From positions 183 to 7,738 of the forward strand of contig MGNI01000167.1 of assembly GCA_001795115.1 (NCBI GenBank): DNA of 7,556 nucleotides, in the 5' to 3' direction. Positions 1-6,366 of this stretch are shown here, in pieces. Source of the DNA: Chloroflexi bacterium RBG_16_48_8 (GTDB lineage Bacteria; Chloroflexota; Anaerolineae; Anaerolineales; E44-bin32). The notes below the pieces were generated by a model that saw nothing but the letters and a program-made list of their open reading frames with translations, was not told the origin of the DNA and did no database searches. Within the stretch, counting starts at the first letter, position 1. Every line of letters starts with the position of its first letter. A program made the position numbers and the translations under genes.

Positions 1-1
1 G

Positions 2-895
2 ATCGATGTGTTGGATTATGGGGAGGATCAGGCTTCTCGACAGGAAGCCTTCGACTCAGCCGGAAGAAAGCTACGCCTCGAGGGAGCTCGAATCGGCATC
101 GAACCCCTGGTGATGCGTGCTTTCGAGCTCAGGCTCCTTGAGGGGACCATCCCGGGAGCCAAATTCATCGCCGCCGATGACATCGTATCCTCGCTGAGGC
201 TGAATAAGGATGACATGGAGATTGAGGCTATACGTATGGCGGTTCAAATCGCTGAGACCGCCCTTCGGGATACAGTTGCTCAGGTACAAGTCGGTATGAC
301 GGAACTTGAAATCGCTTCCGAACTGGTGATCCAATTGTTACGGGCTGGCTCCGAATCGGAGATACCCTTCAAGCCCATCGTGTCCTCAGGACCAAACAGC
401 GCCATTGTCCATGCGACACCTTCAGCCCGAAAACTTCAGGTCGAGGACATGCTCATGATCGATTTTGGGGCACGGGTGAAAGGTTACATCTCAGATATCA
501 CACGGACTTTCGCCATTGGAAAGATCCAAGATGAGATGGGAAGAATCTATCAGGTTGTGAAGGAAGCCAACGAGGCCGGGAAAAACGCTGTGGCAGTTGG
601 TGTGCAGTGCGCAGAAGTTGATCGGGCTGCTCGAGCTGTGATTGAAGGGGCAGGATATGGAGAATTCTTCATCCACCGAACAGGACATGGGATCGGTCTG
701 GAAGGTCACGAGGGTCCATACATCTCGGGAGACAACATTCAGATCCTATCGGAAGGGATGACATTCACCATAGAACCAGCGCTTTACATCCCCAATCAGG
801 GAGGCGTCCGAATCGAGGATAATGTCGTCGTCACATCCGAAGGCGTAGAATGCCTCACATCCTACCCACGTGAGTTACAGGTGATCGCAAAATGA
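2..895 (+). CDS. M24 family Xaa-Pro peptidase (prolidase/aminopeptidase P type), 5' end cut by window
   Basis: This is a cytosolic metallopeptidase of the M24 ('pita-bread') family, which removes or cleaves residues next to proline using two divalent metal ions. The reading frame is open to the left edge, so the start is outside; the GTG at 8 is just the first start-like codon. Counting from that codon, the expected metal ligands are Asp152 (IDFG), Asp163 (ISDIT), His227 (TGHGIG), Glu256 (TIEPA) and Glu270 (RIEDN). Other active-site histidines are His135 (VHATPS) and His234 (EGHEGP). The ligand spacing (11, 64, 29, 14) matches, from memory, that of Pyrococcus furiosus prolidase, which suggests about 55-60 N-terminal residues are missing from the window. 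The N-terminal creatinase-like domain is therefore only partly present (about residues 1-70). The stop overlaps the next start by ATGA. Prolidase and aminopeptidase P cannot be separated from this fragment. Confidence 0.95.
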   Translation: MDVLDYGEDQASRQEAFDSAGRKLRLEGARIGIEPLVMRAFELRLLEGTIPGAKFIAADDIVSSLRLNKDDMEIEAIRMAVQIAETALRDTVAQVQVGMTELEIASELVIQLLRAGSESEIPFKPIVSSGPNSAIVHATPSARKLQVEDMLMIDFGARVKGYISDITRTFAIGKIQDEMGRIYQVVKEANEAGKNAVAVGVQCAEVDRAARAVIEGAGYGEFFIHRTGHGIGLEGHEGPYISGDNIQILSEGMTFTIEPALYIPNQGGVRIEDNVVVTSEGVECLTSYPRELQVIAK

Positions 896-1662
896 TCGTT
901 CAAGATGAGGGAGAACCCTTCTTTTTTCAAGGTGGAAGAACGGGCTGCTTGCTAATCCATGGCGCAACAGGCACACCGAAAGAGATGCGCTGGTTGGGTG
1001 AATACCTGGCATCTCAAGGGCATACAGTACTGGGGTGCCGCTTATTCGGACATGCCACGAAACAACAAGATTTGCTCCGGGCGCGCTGGTTTGATTGGTT
1101 TACATCGGTGGAGGATGCATACCACATCCTATCTGGCTCTTGTGATCAAATATTTATCGCTGGTGTCTCTTTGGGCGGCCTGCTCTCACTCCTTTTTGCG
1201 TCACAATTTCCAGTAACAGGCCTGATCGGATATTCAACGCCTTATTCCATGCCGGAGAAAATTGCTGTCGTTCTTCGACCCGTACTTCCATTGATCAGCA
1301 AAGTATGGCGCTATTTTCCAAAAGGCGAACCCGATTGGCACGATATTGAACTTCATAAGGATCACCTTGAATACCCATCCTACCCCATTCGAGTTGCGAC
1401 AGAACTCCATCTCATCATCGATGAAGTTCAGAAAGTGCTTCCCAGCATCACAGTGCCGGTGCTAATTATTCATTCCAAGAAGGATGCTTCCGTTCCCTAT
1501 CAACACGCAGAGAAAATCTACAAGGCATTAGGCTCACAGGATAAGGAGATCATTTGGTTGGAGAACAGTGGTCATAATGTGACCCGCGACACCGAGCGTC
1601 AAAAAGTCTTTCTGGCAACTGCAGATTTCATCCGTAGGGTATCAACCCATAATCCGCAATAA
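892..1662 (+). CDS. Alpha/beta hydrolase, Est30-like carboxylesterase, paralog 1 of 3
   Basis: This is a 256-residue serine hydrolase that resembles Geobacillus Est30-type carboxylesterases/monoacylglycerol lipases, which cleave short to medium acyl esters in the cytosol. It opens with the family pattern EPFFFQGG, then a beta strand into the oxyanion-hole motif LLIHGATGTP (His23-Gly24). The nucleophile elbow is GVSLGG with Ser93. The acid is Asp198 (HSKKD) and the base His228 (NSGHNVTRD), giving an intact triad with spacing close to Est30. A lid-like insertion spans about residues 117-175. There is no signal peptide. The ATG start overlaps the preceding stop by four bases and has AGGTGA at 879-884, seven bases upstream. 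The next gene begins 27 bases on. Ala25 replaces the Phe found here in both sister copies. The true substrate is unknown. Confidence 0.92.
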   Translation: MIVQDEGEPFFFQGGRTGCLLIHGATGTPKEMRWLGEYLASQGHTVLGCRLFGHATKQQDLLRARWFDWFTSVEDAYHILSGSCDQIFIAGVSLGGLLSLLFASQFPVTGLIGYSTPYSMPEKIAVVLRPVLPLISKVWRYFPKGEPDWHDIELHKDHLEYPSYPIRVATELHLIIDEVQKVLPSITVPVLIIHSKKDASVPYQHAEKIYKALGSQDKEIIWLENSGHNVTRDTERQKVFLATADFIRRVSTHNPQ

Positions 1663-1677
1663 TCCAATCTTTCATTC

Positions 1678-1681
1678 GAGG
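1678..1681 (+). promoter_or_regulatory. Ribosome binding site (GAGG) for GTG start
   Basis: GAGG lies eight bases before the GTG at 1690. It supports that unusual start codon and shows that the second hydrolase has its own initiation site, unlike its ATGA-coupled neighbours. Confidence 0.6.
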
Positions 1682-1689
1682 TATGTAGA

Positions 1690-2463
1690 GTGAGACAAAT
1701 CCTCAAGGGCGGTGAGCCTTTCTTCTTCCCGGGTGATGAAGTCGGTTGTTTGCTCACCCATGGTTTCACGGCGACACCACAGGAAATGAGAGGTCTGGGT
1801 GAACATCTTGCCTCCCAGGGACGGACGGTGTTAGGAGTGAGGCTATCCGGTCACGCCACCGATGTAAGAGATATGACCCGATCTCGTTGGCAGGATTGGA
1901 TCGCTTCTGTTGAAGATGGTTATCAACTCCTGGAGGACTATTGCTCCAAGATCGTCCTGATTGGATTTTCCACTGGAGGAGCCATCTCCCTTTACTTAGC
2001 TCACACCCTTCCAACCATCGGAGTGGTTGTCATATCCACTCCCCATGAATTACCCTCCGATCCACGGATTCGACTGCTGCGTCCCATCATCCGACCACTT
2101 AGTATCTTTTATCCATTCAATCCAAAAGGGCCTCCAGATTTTTATGATCCCGAAGCGGCCAAAGCAAGAGTGCAATACAATCACTATCCGCTTCGCGCCG
2201 TGCCAGAACTGGATACCCTCTTTTTAAAAATGCAGGAGGTGCTACCTCTGCTCAAAGTGCCTGTTCTATTCCTCCACTCGAAGAATGACCGATTTATACC
2301 GCCTGAGCACATGAATGCCAATTTCGATCTTCTTGGATCAGTGGATAAAAGTAGAATCTTGGTCGAGAGAAGCAATCACATCATCACATGCGATACTGCT
2401 CGAGAGCAAGTTTTCAAAGCTGTCAGCGATTTTGCAGAACGCATATCTGGAAAGCGAGAATGA
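1690..2463 (+). CDS. Alpha/beta hydrolase, Est30-like carboxylesterase, paralog 2 of 3
   Basis: This is a 257-residue serine hydrolase, clearly a tandem duplicate of the genes on either side. It shares EPFFFPGD at the N-terminus, the oxyanion motif LLTHGFTATP (His24-Gly25) and the block LGEHLASQGRTVLG followed by RLSGHAT. The nucleophile is Ser94 in GFSTGG, the acid Asp200 (HSKND) and the base His230 (ERSNHIITCD), so the triad is complete. The usual Gly before the catalytic His is Asn here. The lid region (about 119-178) includes the sequence PKGPPD, matching PKGEPD in copy 1. It is predicted cytosolic, with no signal peptide or membrane helix. It starts at GTG with a well-spaced GAGG, and its TGA overlaps the ATG of the third copy. 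The expected activity is carboxylesterase or acylglycerol lipase; substrate is not determinable. Confidence 0.92.
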   Translation: MRQILKGGEPFFFPGDEVGCLLTHGFTATPQEMRGLGEHLASQGRTVLGVRLSGHATDVRDMTRSRWQDWIASVEDGYQLLEDYCSKIVLIGFSTGGAISLYLAHTLPTIGVVVISTPHELPSDPRIRLLRPIIRPLSIFYPFNPKGPPDFYDPEAAKARVQYNHYPLRAVPELDTLFLKMQEVLPLLKVPVLFLHSKNDRFIPPEHMNANFDLLGSVDKSRILVERSNHIITCDTAREQVFKAVSDFAERISGKRE

Positions 2464-3233
2464 TTCGATCTGGCGGTCAACCCTTTTTTCTACCAGGTGG
2501 TCCCTTCGGATGCATGCTCATCCACGGCTTTATGTGCAGTCCGAAAGAAATTCGTTGGTTGGGCACCCACTTGAATGAAGCTGGCTTCAGCGTCTTAGCC
2601 ATCCGTCTCTTTGGACATGCAACTATCCCCAAAGATCTCTATCGCGCCCGTTTCCAAGATTGGATCGCAGATGTGGAGGATGGGTTTACATTTCTCCATC
2701 ATCAATGCAGTAAGTTGGTGGCCATTGGTCGTTCCATGGGAGGAGCTTTAGCACTGATTGCTGGTGCCAAGTTAAAAATTGATGGTGTTGTCACGATTGC
2801 AACACCATTTAACCTGCCCACATCATTTAGAGATCGGGGCTTGAAGGTTCTTATTCCGCTCATGCAACTTATTGGCATGGGACAGCGCTCCATGATGAGA
2901 TCTCCCTTCACCCATGACTTGGATGCTATCCTCCCCATAGATCGACTTTCCTATGCTTCCTTTCCGCCTCGGACGCTTCTTGAGGTCAACGCCTTGTTTG
3001 CTGAAATGCAGCGAATCCTGCCTTATGTCTCGGTACCTACTCTCTTGATAGATGGAGAGACAGATCAAGAGGGTTATCCAGGTTCTACATCTCAGATACT
3101 CGATCATTTAAGAGCCAAGAGAGCCAAGCTCATGAGGGTTAAGCCAAGCTTTTCCAGGGACATACGCAATCAAGAGCAGGAGAGGATTTCAGCTGCAATT
3201 ATCCAATTTGTGACAAGTCTTTCTGGATCCTAG
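2460..3233 (+). CDS. Alpha/beta hydrolase, paralog 3 of 3, lacking the catalytic histidine
   Basis: This is a 257-residue member of the same Est30-like family. The start is set at ATG 2460, which overlaps the preceding TGA by four bases and makes the N-terminus (MIRSGGQPFFLPGG) align with its sisters; the frame stays open further upstream but only inside the previous gene. It keeps the oxyanion motif LIHGFMCSP, FGHAT, the nucleophile Ser92 in GRSMGG and an acid at Asp202 (DGETDQ). The region that carries the base in the sisters (SGHNVTRD, SNHIITCD) reads PSFSRD at residues 229-234. It is two residues shorter and has no His, and no His follows His216. The protein may be a pseudoenzyme, a weak esterase or a binding partner of the sister enzymes. 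The frame is otherwise intact, with no stop or frameshift. Two bases separate its TAG from the MFS start. Confidence 0.9.
   Translation: MIRSGGQPFFLPGGPFGCMLIHGFMCSPKEIRWLGTHLNEAGFSVLAIRLFGHATIPKDLYRARFQDWIADVEDGFTFLHHQCSKLVAIGRSMGGALALIAGAKLKIDGVVTIATPFNLPTSFRDRGLKVLIPLMQLIGMGQRSMMRSPFTHDLDAILPIDRLSYASFPPRTLLEVNALFAEMQRILPYVSVPTLLIDGETDQEGYPGSTSQILDHLRAKRAKLMRVKPSFSRDIRNQEQERISAAIIQFVTSLSGS
3111..3128 (+). repeat. Tandem 9-base duplication inside hydrolase paralog 3
   Basis: AGAGCCAAG occurs twice back to back and encodes Arg-Ala-Lys twice (residues 218-223). A related copy, AGCCAAGCT, is found at 3122-3130 and again at 3142-3150, just before the altered catalytic-His segment. The sister genes show no such repeat at the matching place. 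It looks like local replication slippage. Confidence 0.8.
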
Positions 3234-3235
3234 CT

Positions 3236-4393
3236 ATGACCCGGGATTTGCGGATCGTCAGCATTTCACTTCTTTTATGGGGCTTAGGTGAAGGCCTCTT
3301 TATCTATTTCCAGCCCATCTATTTGATTCAATTGGGGGCAAACCCTGTTCAGATCGGCTGGATGCTAGGGTTAGCCAGTTTAGCCTTCACCCTCTCACAT
3401 CTCCCGGCGGGTGCATTCGCGGATATCGTAGGTCGAAAGATCATCATTGTAGTAGCCTGGTTCGCGGGAACCCTGGCAGGACTCATCATGTTCTTGGCGG
3501 ATACACTTCCCATCTTTCTCATTGGAATCATCCTGTATTCTTTCACGGGTTTCGTCTTATCCCCTTTGCAGAGCTATGTCACGAATGCGAAAGGATCCTG
3601 GACAGTGGCCCGAGCGCTTACAACGACCCAGGCGTTCATCAGTATCGGATCAGTTATTGGACCCATGCTGGGCGGATTATTGGGCGAAAGGTTCGGTCTA
3701 AAAATGGTTTACGGAATTGCGACGGGCGTGTTCCTTCTATCCTCCCTTCTGGTGCTTCCTATTCACCCCCAGCCCATTGAAAAGGCGGAGGAAGGCCCTC
3801 GCTATCAAAATCTACTCAGGAATAAAACATTAGGAGGCTTCCTCCTGCTGGCTTTCTTTGCCCTTTTTGCCATGTATCTCAGTTGGCCGCTCACCCCAGT
3901 CTTTCTCCAGGAGGAACGTTGTGTATCTGTGACTACACTTGGCCTGTTCGGTTCCCTTTACTCTTCCGGAATGGTCATTCTCAATCTCCTCTTAGGAAGA
4001 TCCAATCCTCGCCTGGGTTTCATCATCGTTCAAATCGCCGTGGGATTCTCCATTATTGCCATTTGGAGGGGAGCCAACAACCTCTGGTTCTCATTAGGAT
4101 TCTTCCTGGCTGCCGGTTTTCGCGTAACACGGTCCCTCATCACTGCTCAGGTAGAGACCCTGGTCAAACGAGTTGAACTTGGCCTGGCTATTAGCTTCGC
4201 TGAGACCATCAATGGAACAGTGATGCTCATTGCCTCTCCCTTAGCGGGTTTGCTCTATGATATTGGGTCGGAACTACCTTTCATCTTCAGTTTGGGATTG
4301 CTTGGCATCATACTTGTAGCAAGCCTGCGCTATACACCGCGGGTGGATTCATCAAGATCGGTCGTTGCAGCTTCGGAGGTTGTTAAAGAGTGA
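3236..4393 (+). CDS. Major facilitator superfamily transporter
   Basis: This is a 385-residue inner-membrane protein of MFS size with about 12 hydrophobic helices, near residues 8-30, 42-62, 69-89, 92-111, 130-150, 156-176, 199-220, 233-253, 259-278, 281-305, 317-340 and 345-364. A polar central loop (177-198) divides the two halves. MFS motif A is seen after helix 2 as G59-x3-D63-x2-G66-R67-K68 (GAFADIVGRK). Glu19 in helix 1, Arg296 and Arg299 in helix 10 and Glu323 in helix 11 are charged residues in membrane segments that may serve proton or substrate binding. It starts two bases after the third hydrolase, with no strong Shine-Dalgarno, so translation is probably coupled. It could export or import a substrate or product of the neighbouring esterases, but the sequence does not name a substrate. 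Confidence 0.93.
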   Translation: MTRDLRIVSISLLLWGLGEGLFIYFQPIYLIQLGANPVQIGWMLGLASLAFTLSHLPAGAFADIVGRKIIIVVAWFAGTLAGLIMFLADTLPIFLIGIILYSFTGFVLSPLQSYVTNAKGSWTVARALTTTQAFISIGSVIGPMLGGLLGERFGLKMVYGIATGVFLLSSLLVLPIHPQPIEKAEEGPRYQNLLRNKTLGGFLLLAFFALFAMYLSWPLTPVFLQEERCVSVTTLGLFGSLYSSGMVILNLLLGRSNPRLGFIIVQIAVGFSIIAIWRGANNLWFSLGFFLAAGFRVTRSLITAQVETLVKRVELGLAISFAETINGTVMLIASPLAGLLYDIGSELPFIFSLGLLGIILVASLRYTPRVDSSRSVVAASEVVKE

Positions 4394-4394
4394 A

Positions 4395-4401
4395 AAGGAG
4401 G
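4395..4401 (+). promoter_or_regulatory. Strong Shine-Dalgarno AAGGAGG
   Basis: A near-perfect anti-16S match ends five bases before the ATG at 4407. It fixes that codon as the start of the PAP2 gene over the upstream in-frame codon at 4365 inside the MFS gene. Confidence 0.85.
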
Positions 4402-4406
4402 AAGAA

Positions 4407-5384
4407 ATGAATACCTGGTTGGAATGGGGCATGCCCATCATCGAGTGGTTTCAGAACCTTGGGGAGGGCTGGCTTCCTGCCATGAAATTCTTCTCTTTTC
4501 TGGGCACAGAAAATTTCATCATGCTACTTATGCCAGCTCTATTCTGGTGTTATGACACCTCACTTGGTTTCCGGTTGGGATTAGCGCTCCTTGTCAGCAA
4601 CGGTTTTAATGGAATTATTAAAATTGCCTTTGGTTGGCCGCGGCCCTACTGGGTGAGCAACAAAGTGCAGGCCCTTGCTGCAGAATCATCCTATGGCATA
4701 CCCTCTGGGCATGCTCAAAATGCTATTGTGCTTTGGGGTCGATTGGCTTCTGCCTTAAAACACCCCGCAATTACTTTGATCTGTATTGCCCTGATTTTAT
4801 TAATCTCCTTCTCTCGTCTCTACCTGGCCGTCCACTACCCAATAGATGTGCTCGCGGGATGGTTAGTCGGAGGTCTCCTTGTTTTCATCTTCGTGGCTCT
4901 TGATAAACCGATAGGTCAGTGGCTGGAGAAGGAATCCTTTCGACTTAAGATGATCCTGGCATTCATCCTTCCTCTCAGCATTTTGATCTTGGGGATTGCT
5001 ATTTCTGCAGGTACTGCCGATCGTGCGATACCTCAAGAATGGATAACGACAGCCCAAATGGCTATCCCTGAAGCGGATCCAATTGATCCCCACAATCCGG
5101 AGGGCATCATCTCTGCATCGGGCTCTCTCCTGGGATTATGTGTCGGTTATGTGTTACTTCTTCGATGGGATCGCTTCAATGCTTCCGGGAGTATTATGAA
5201 ACGGATTGCTCGGTACATTGTTGGTGTTTGTGGAGTCGTGATTATTTTCTTTGGGCTGCGAATGATCTTCCCTCAAGACGAGACCCTCGTGGCTTTCACT
5301 CTACGTTTTATTCGTTATGCGGCTGTGGGTTTTTGGGTGTCCTACCTTGGTCCAAAGATCTTCGTCTCATTGCGATTGACATGA
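4407..5384 (+). CDS. PAP2-family membrane phosphatase with extra C-terminal membrane region
   Basis: This is a 325-residue integral membrane protein with all three motifs of the PAP2 (type 2 phosphatidic acid phosphatase) family. They are K72-x6-R79P80 (KIAFGWPRP), P99SGH102, and S136R137-x5-H143-x3-D147 (SRLYLAVHYPID). His143 would be the nucleophile, His102 the acid/base, and Lys72, Arg79 and Arg137 the phosphate binders. Family members dephosphorylate lipid phosphates such as phosphatidic acid or undecaprenyl pyrophosphate, usually on the outer face of the membrane. After the catalytic core (to about 165) come four more hydrophobic segments (about 181-200, 233-253, 266-287, 297-319). Between the first two lies a polar, acidic loop (201-232). 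The start follows AAGGAGG, 13 bases after the MFS stop. It is the last gene of the cluster. The exact substrate is unknown. Confidence 0.93.
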   Translation: MNTWLEWGMPIIEWFQNLGEGWLPAMKFFSFLGTENFIMLLMPALFWCYDTSLGFRLGLALLVSNGFNGIIKIAFGWPRPYWVSNKVQALAAESSYGIPSGHAQNAIVLWGRLASALKHPAITLICIALILLISFSRLYLAVHYPIDVLAGWLVGGLLVFIFVALDKPIGQWLEKESFRLKMILAFILPLSILILGIAISAGTADRAIPQEWITTAQMAIPEADPIDPHNPEGIISASGSLLGLCVGYVLLLRWDRFNASGSIMKRIARYIVGVCGVVIIFFGLRMIFPQDETLVAFTLRFIRYAAVGFWVSYLGPKIFVSLRLT

Positions 5385-5546
5385 TAGATACACGACCACG
5401 CTAAGAATCAACAGGGCCGGTTCGCAGACCGCCCCTTCAACGCCCTGAACGATGTTTGGCAGCCATCTACATCATAAACTCAATTTCTTCCGGGGAAGAG
5501 CCAATCGCAAAAGACAAAACCCCCGATCGAAACACATACTGGATAC
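5385..5546. other. Convergent intergenic gap
   Basis: This 162-base space separates the stops of the two converging clusters. Apart from the hairpin at 5413-5436 and a short weak stem at about 5484-5499 (TTCTTC, CGGG loop, GAAGAG), I see no coding sequence with a ribosome site, no RNA gene and no repeat. Confidence 0.6.
5413..5436. terminator. Candidate hairpin terminator between convergent genes
   Basis: AGGG-C-CGGT pairs with ACCG-C-CCCT around a six-base loop (TCGCAG), giving eight base pairs with one C/C mismatch. It starts 29 bases after the PAP2 stop. No T-run follows on the plus strand, and only a mixed GTTGATTCTT follows on the minus strand, so it is not a classic Rho-independent terminator. 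Its position between convergent genes is the main support. Confidence 0.35.
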
Positions 5547-5936
5547 CTACTCGACTGACTTTGCTTCTTTCATCTCACGCCAAAGATACCAATGCCCCTT
5601 CCGATCTCCCGCTTCCTCAGGAGCCCGGTCGTAGTAAAGATCGAAGATTCGATCTGGTTCAGTTCCGACTCGGAAGTAGAACCTTCCCACTCCCCATGAG
5701 CCTCTTCTGCTAGCGTTACGCAGGTTCTCTGGCTGCATATTCTTCGCCATCCGCCCTTTCCGCGCGTAACTGAACCATCGGGAAATCACCTCAACAATCC
5801 TAAATTTTTCACCCTGCCAGATGAATTCGGAAGGAGGGTCGGGCTTTTTTGTAAGCATAGGTGACCTATCGAATTGAACTTCGATCTCCTCAGCAATAAA
5901 GCGGATGGGGATCCAATCATCCTTTTTCAGAGACAT
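5547..5936 (-). CDS. Conserved small protein, DUF6504-like
   Basis: This is a 129-residue soluble protein of unknown function. It contains aromatic and basic blocks typical of a conserved family: FIWQGEKFRIVEVISRW (38-54), RGSWGVGRFYFRV (78-90), IFDLYYDRAP (97-106) and DRKGHWYLWRE (111-121). From memory this pattern resembles the DUF6504 family, but I could not check it. Its alternating beta pattern rich in Trp, Tyr and Arg suggests a small beta-sheet domain, possibly nucleic-acid binding; that is inference. The ATG has AAAGGAA (5947-5941) just upstream, and the first 20 bases overlap the end of the membrane-protein gene, so translation is likely coupled. It is the last gene of the minus-strand cluster. 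Confidence 0.82.
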   Translation of the reverse strand: MSLKKDDWIPIRFIAEEIEVQFDRSPMLTKKPDPPSEFIWQGEKFRIVEVISRWFSYARKGRMAKNMQPENLRNASRRGSWGVGRFYFRVGTEPDRIFDLYYDRAPEEAGDRKGHWYLWREMKEAKSVE

Positions 5937-6303
5937 GGCTTTCCTTTATCCACCGCTGACTCATTGGCAAGGCAATTGCGATAAGCACAAAGGCTGCCAA
6001 TATCGTGCCCATTTCCAGATAGAGCAAGGAAAGGATGCAGACTATCCACAAAACCCATCGCCCCCAAGGCAGCTTCACCCATATACCACATAGAGCGCTG
6101 ACCCAAGAGATTCCCAGCACGATCCAAGGCCACGCCAAGCCAAAGGGATTTATTCCCAACTTGACTGTCCATTGCAGCCACAGGGCATCAGGATTCCTGA
6201 AACCAGTAAATAAACAGATATATAGCCCTTCCCATATCAATAGAATGGCTGAAATCAATCCTAAGATTGTCGCAAGGTAGAGGCCAAATGGAGGTCGTCG
6301 CAA
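5917..6303 (-). CDS. Small multi-pass membrane protein, unknown function
   Basis: This is a predicted 128-residue integral membrane protein that I do not recognise. With the TTG at 6303 as start, it begins with a short basic stretch (RRPPFG), followed by hydrophobic segments near residues 7-31, 55-76, 81-97 and 99-114, and a charged tail ending in ESHVSEKG. The Trp-rich segment PFGLAWPWIVLGISWV is notable. GGAG (6313-6310) lies six bases before this TTG. Another TTG at 6324 would add seven residues but has no visible ribosome site, and there is no ATG or GTG upstream in the frame. The basic-then-helix N-terminus resembles small membrane proteins that begin MRRP-hydrophobic, but no function follows from that. 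It lies between the EF-G-like gene and the DUF6504-like gene and overlaps the latter by 20 bases. Confidence 0.72.
   Translation of the reverse strand: MRRPPFGLYLATILGLISAILLIWEGLYICLFTGFRNPDALWLQWTVKLGINPFGLAWPWIVLGISWVSALCGIWVKLPWGRWVLWIVCILSLLYLEMGTILAAFVLIAIALPMSQRWIKESHVSEKG
5941..5947 (-). promoter_or_regulatory. Shine-Dalgarno AAAGGAA inside upstream gene
   Basis: On the minus strand AAAGGAA precedes the ATG at 5936 by four bases. It lies within the last codons of the membrane-protein gene and supports both the chosen start and the 20-base gene overlap. Confidence 0.6.
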
Positions 6304-6309
6304 ATCAAG

Positions 6310-6313
6310 CTCC
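6310..6313 (-). promoter_or_regulatory. Ribosome binding site GGAG deciding a TTG start
   Basis: GGAG on the minus strand sits six bases before the TTG at 6303. It favours this start over the TTG at 6324. Confidence 0.5.
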
Positions 6314-6366
6314 TGGCGTACCAAATCGAGCCGGCTGACACCGGCCCGGAATAGTCTCTATGTAGC

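Noticed and set aside
1663..1689. Possible internal promoter between hydrolases 1 and 2
   Set aside because: The gap is only 27 bases and no -35/-10 pair is recognisable; only a ribosome site is seen.
2388..2459. Upstream extension of the third hydrolase (additional 24 residues before MIRSGG)
   Set aside because: It lies wholly inside the second hydrolase gene, and the ATGA overlap plus alignment with the sister N-termini fit the start at 2460.
4365..4406. Longer start for the PAP2 gene
   Set aside because: The strong AAGGAGG at 4395-4401 points to ATG 4407, and the added residues are charged and lie inside the MFS gene.
5484..5499. Short hairpin TTCTTC-CGGG-GAAGAG
   Set aside because: The stem is short, includes a wobble pair, and no T-run follows on either strand, so it is probably chance.
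5452..5713. Plus-strand open frames of 60 and 85 residues over the convergent gap and the DUF6504-like gene
   Set aside because: They lack ribosome sites and recognisable motifs, and they run antisense to a well-supported gene.
6330..6345. Inverted repeat GCCGG-CTGACA-CCGGC between the EF-G-like gene and the membrane gene
   Set aside because: It has only five pairs and no T-run; termination there would also cut off the closely spaced downstream genes. An attenuator is possible but unsupported.
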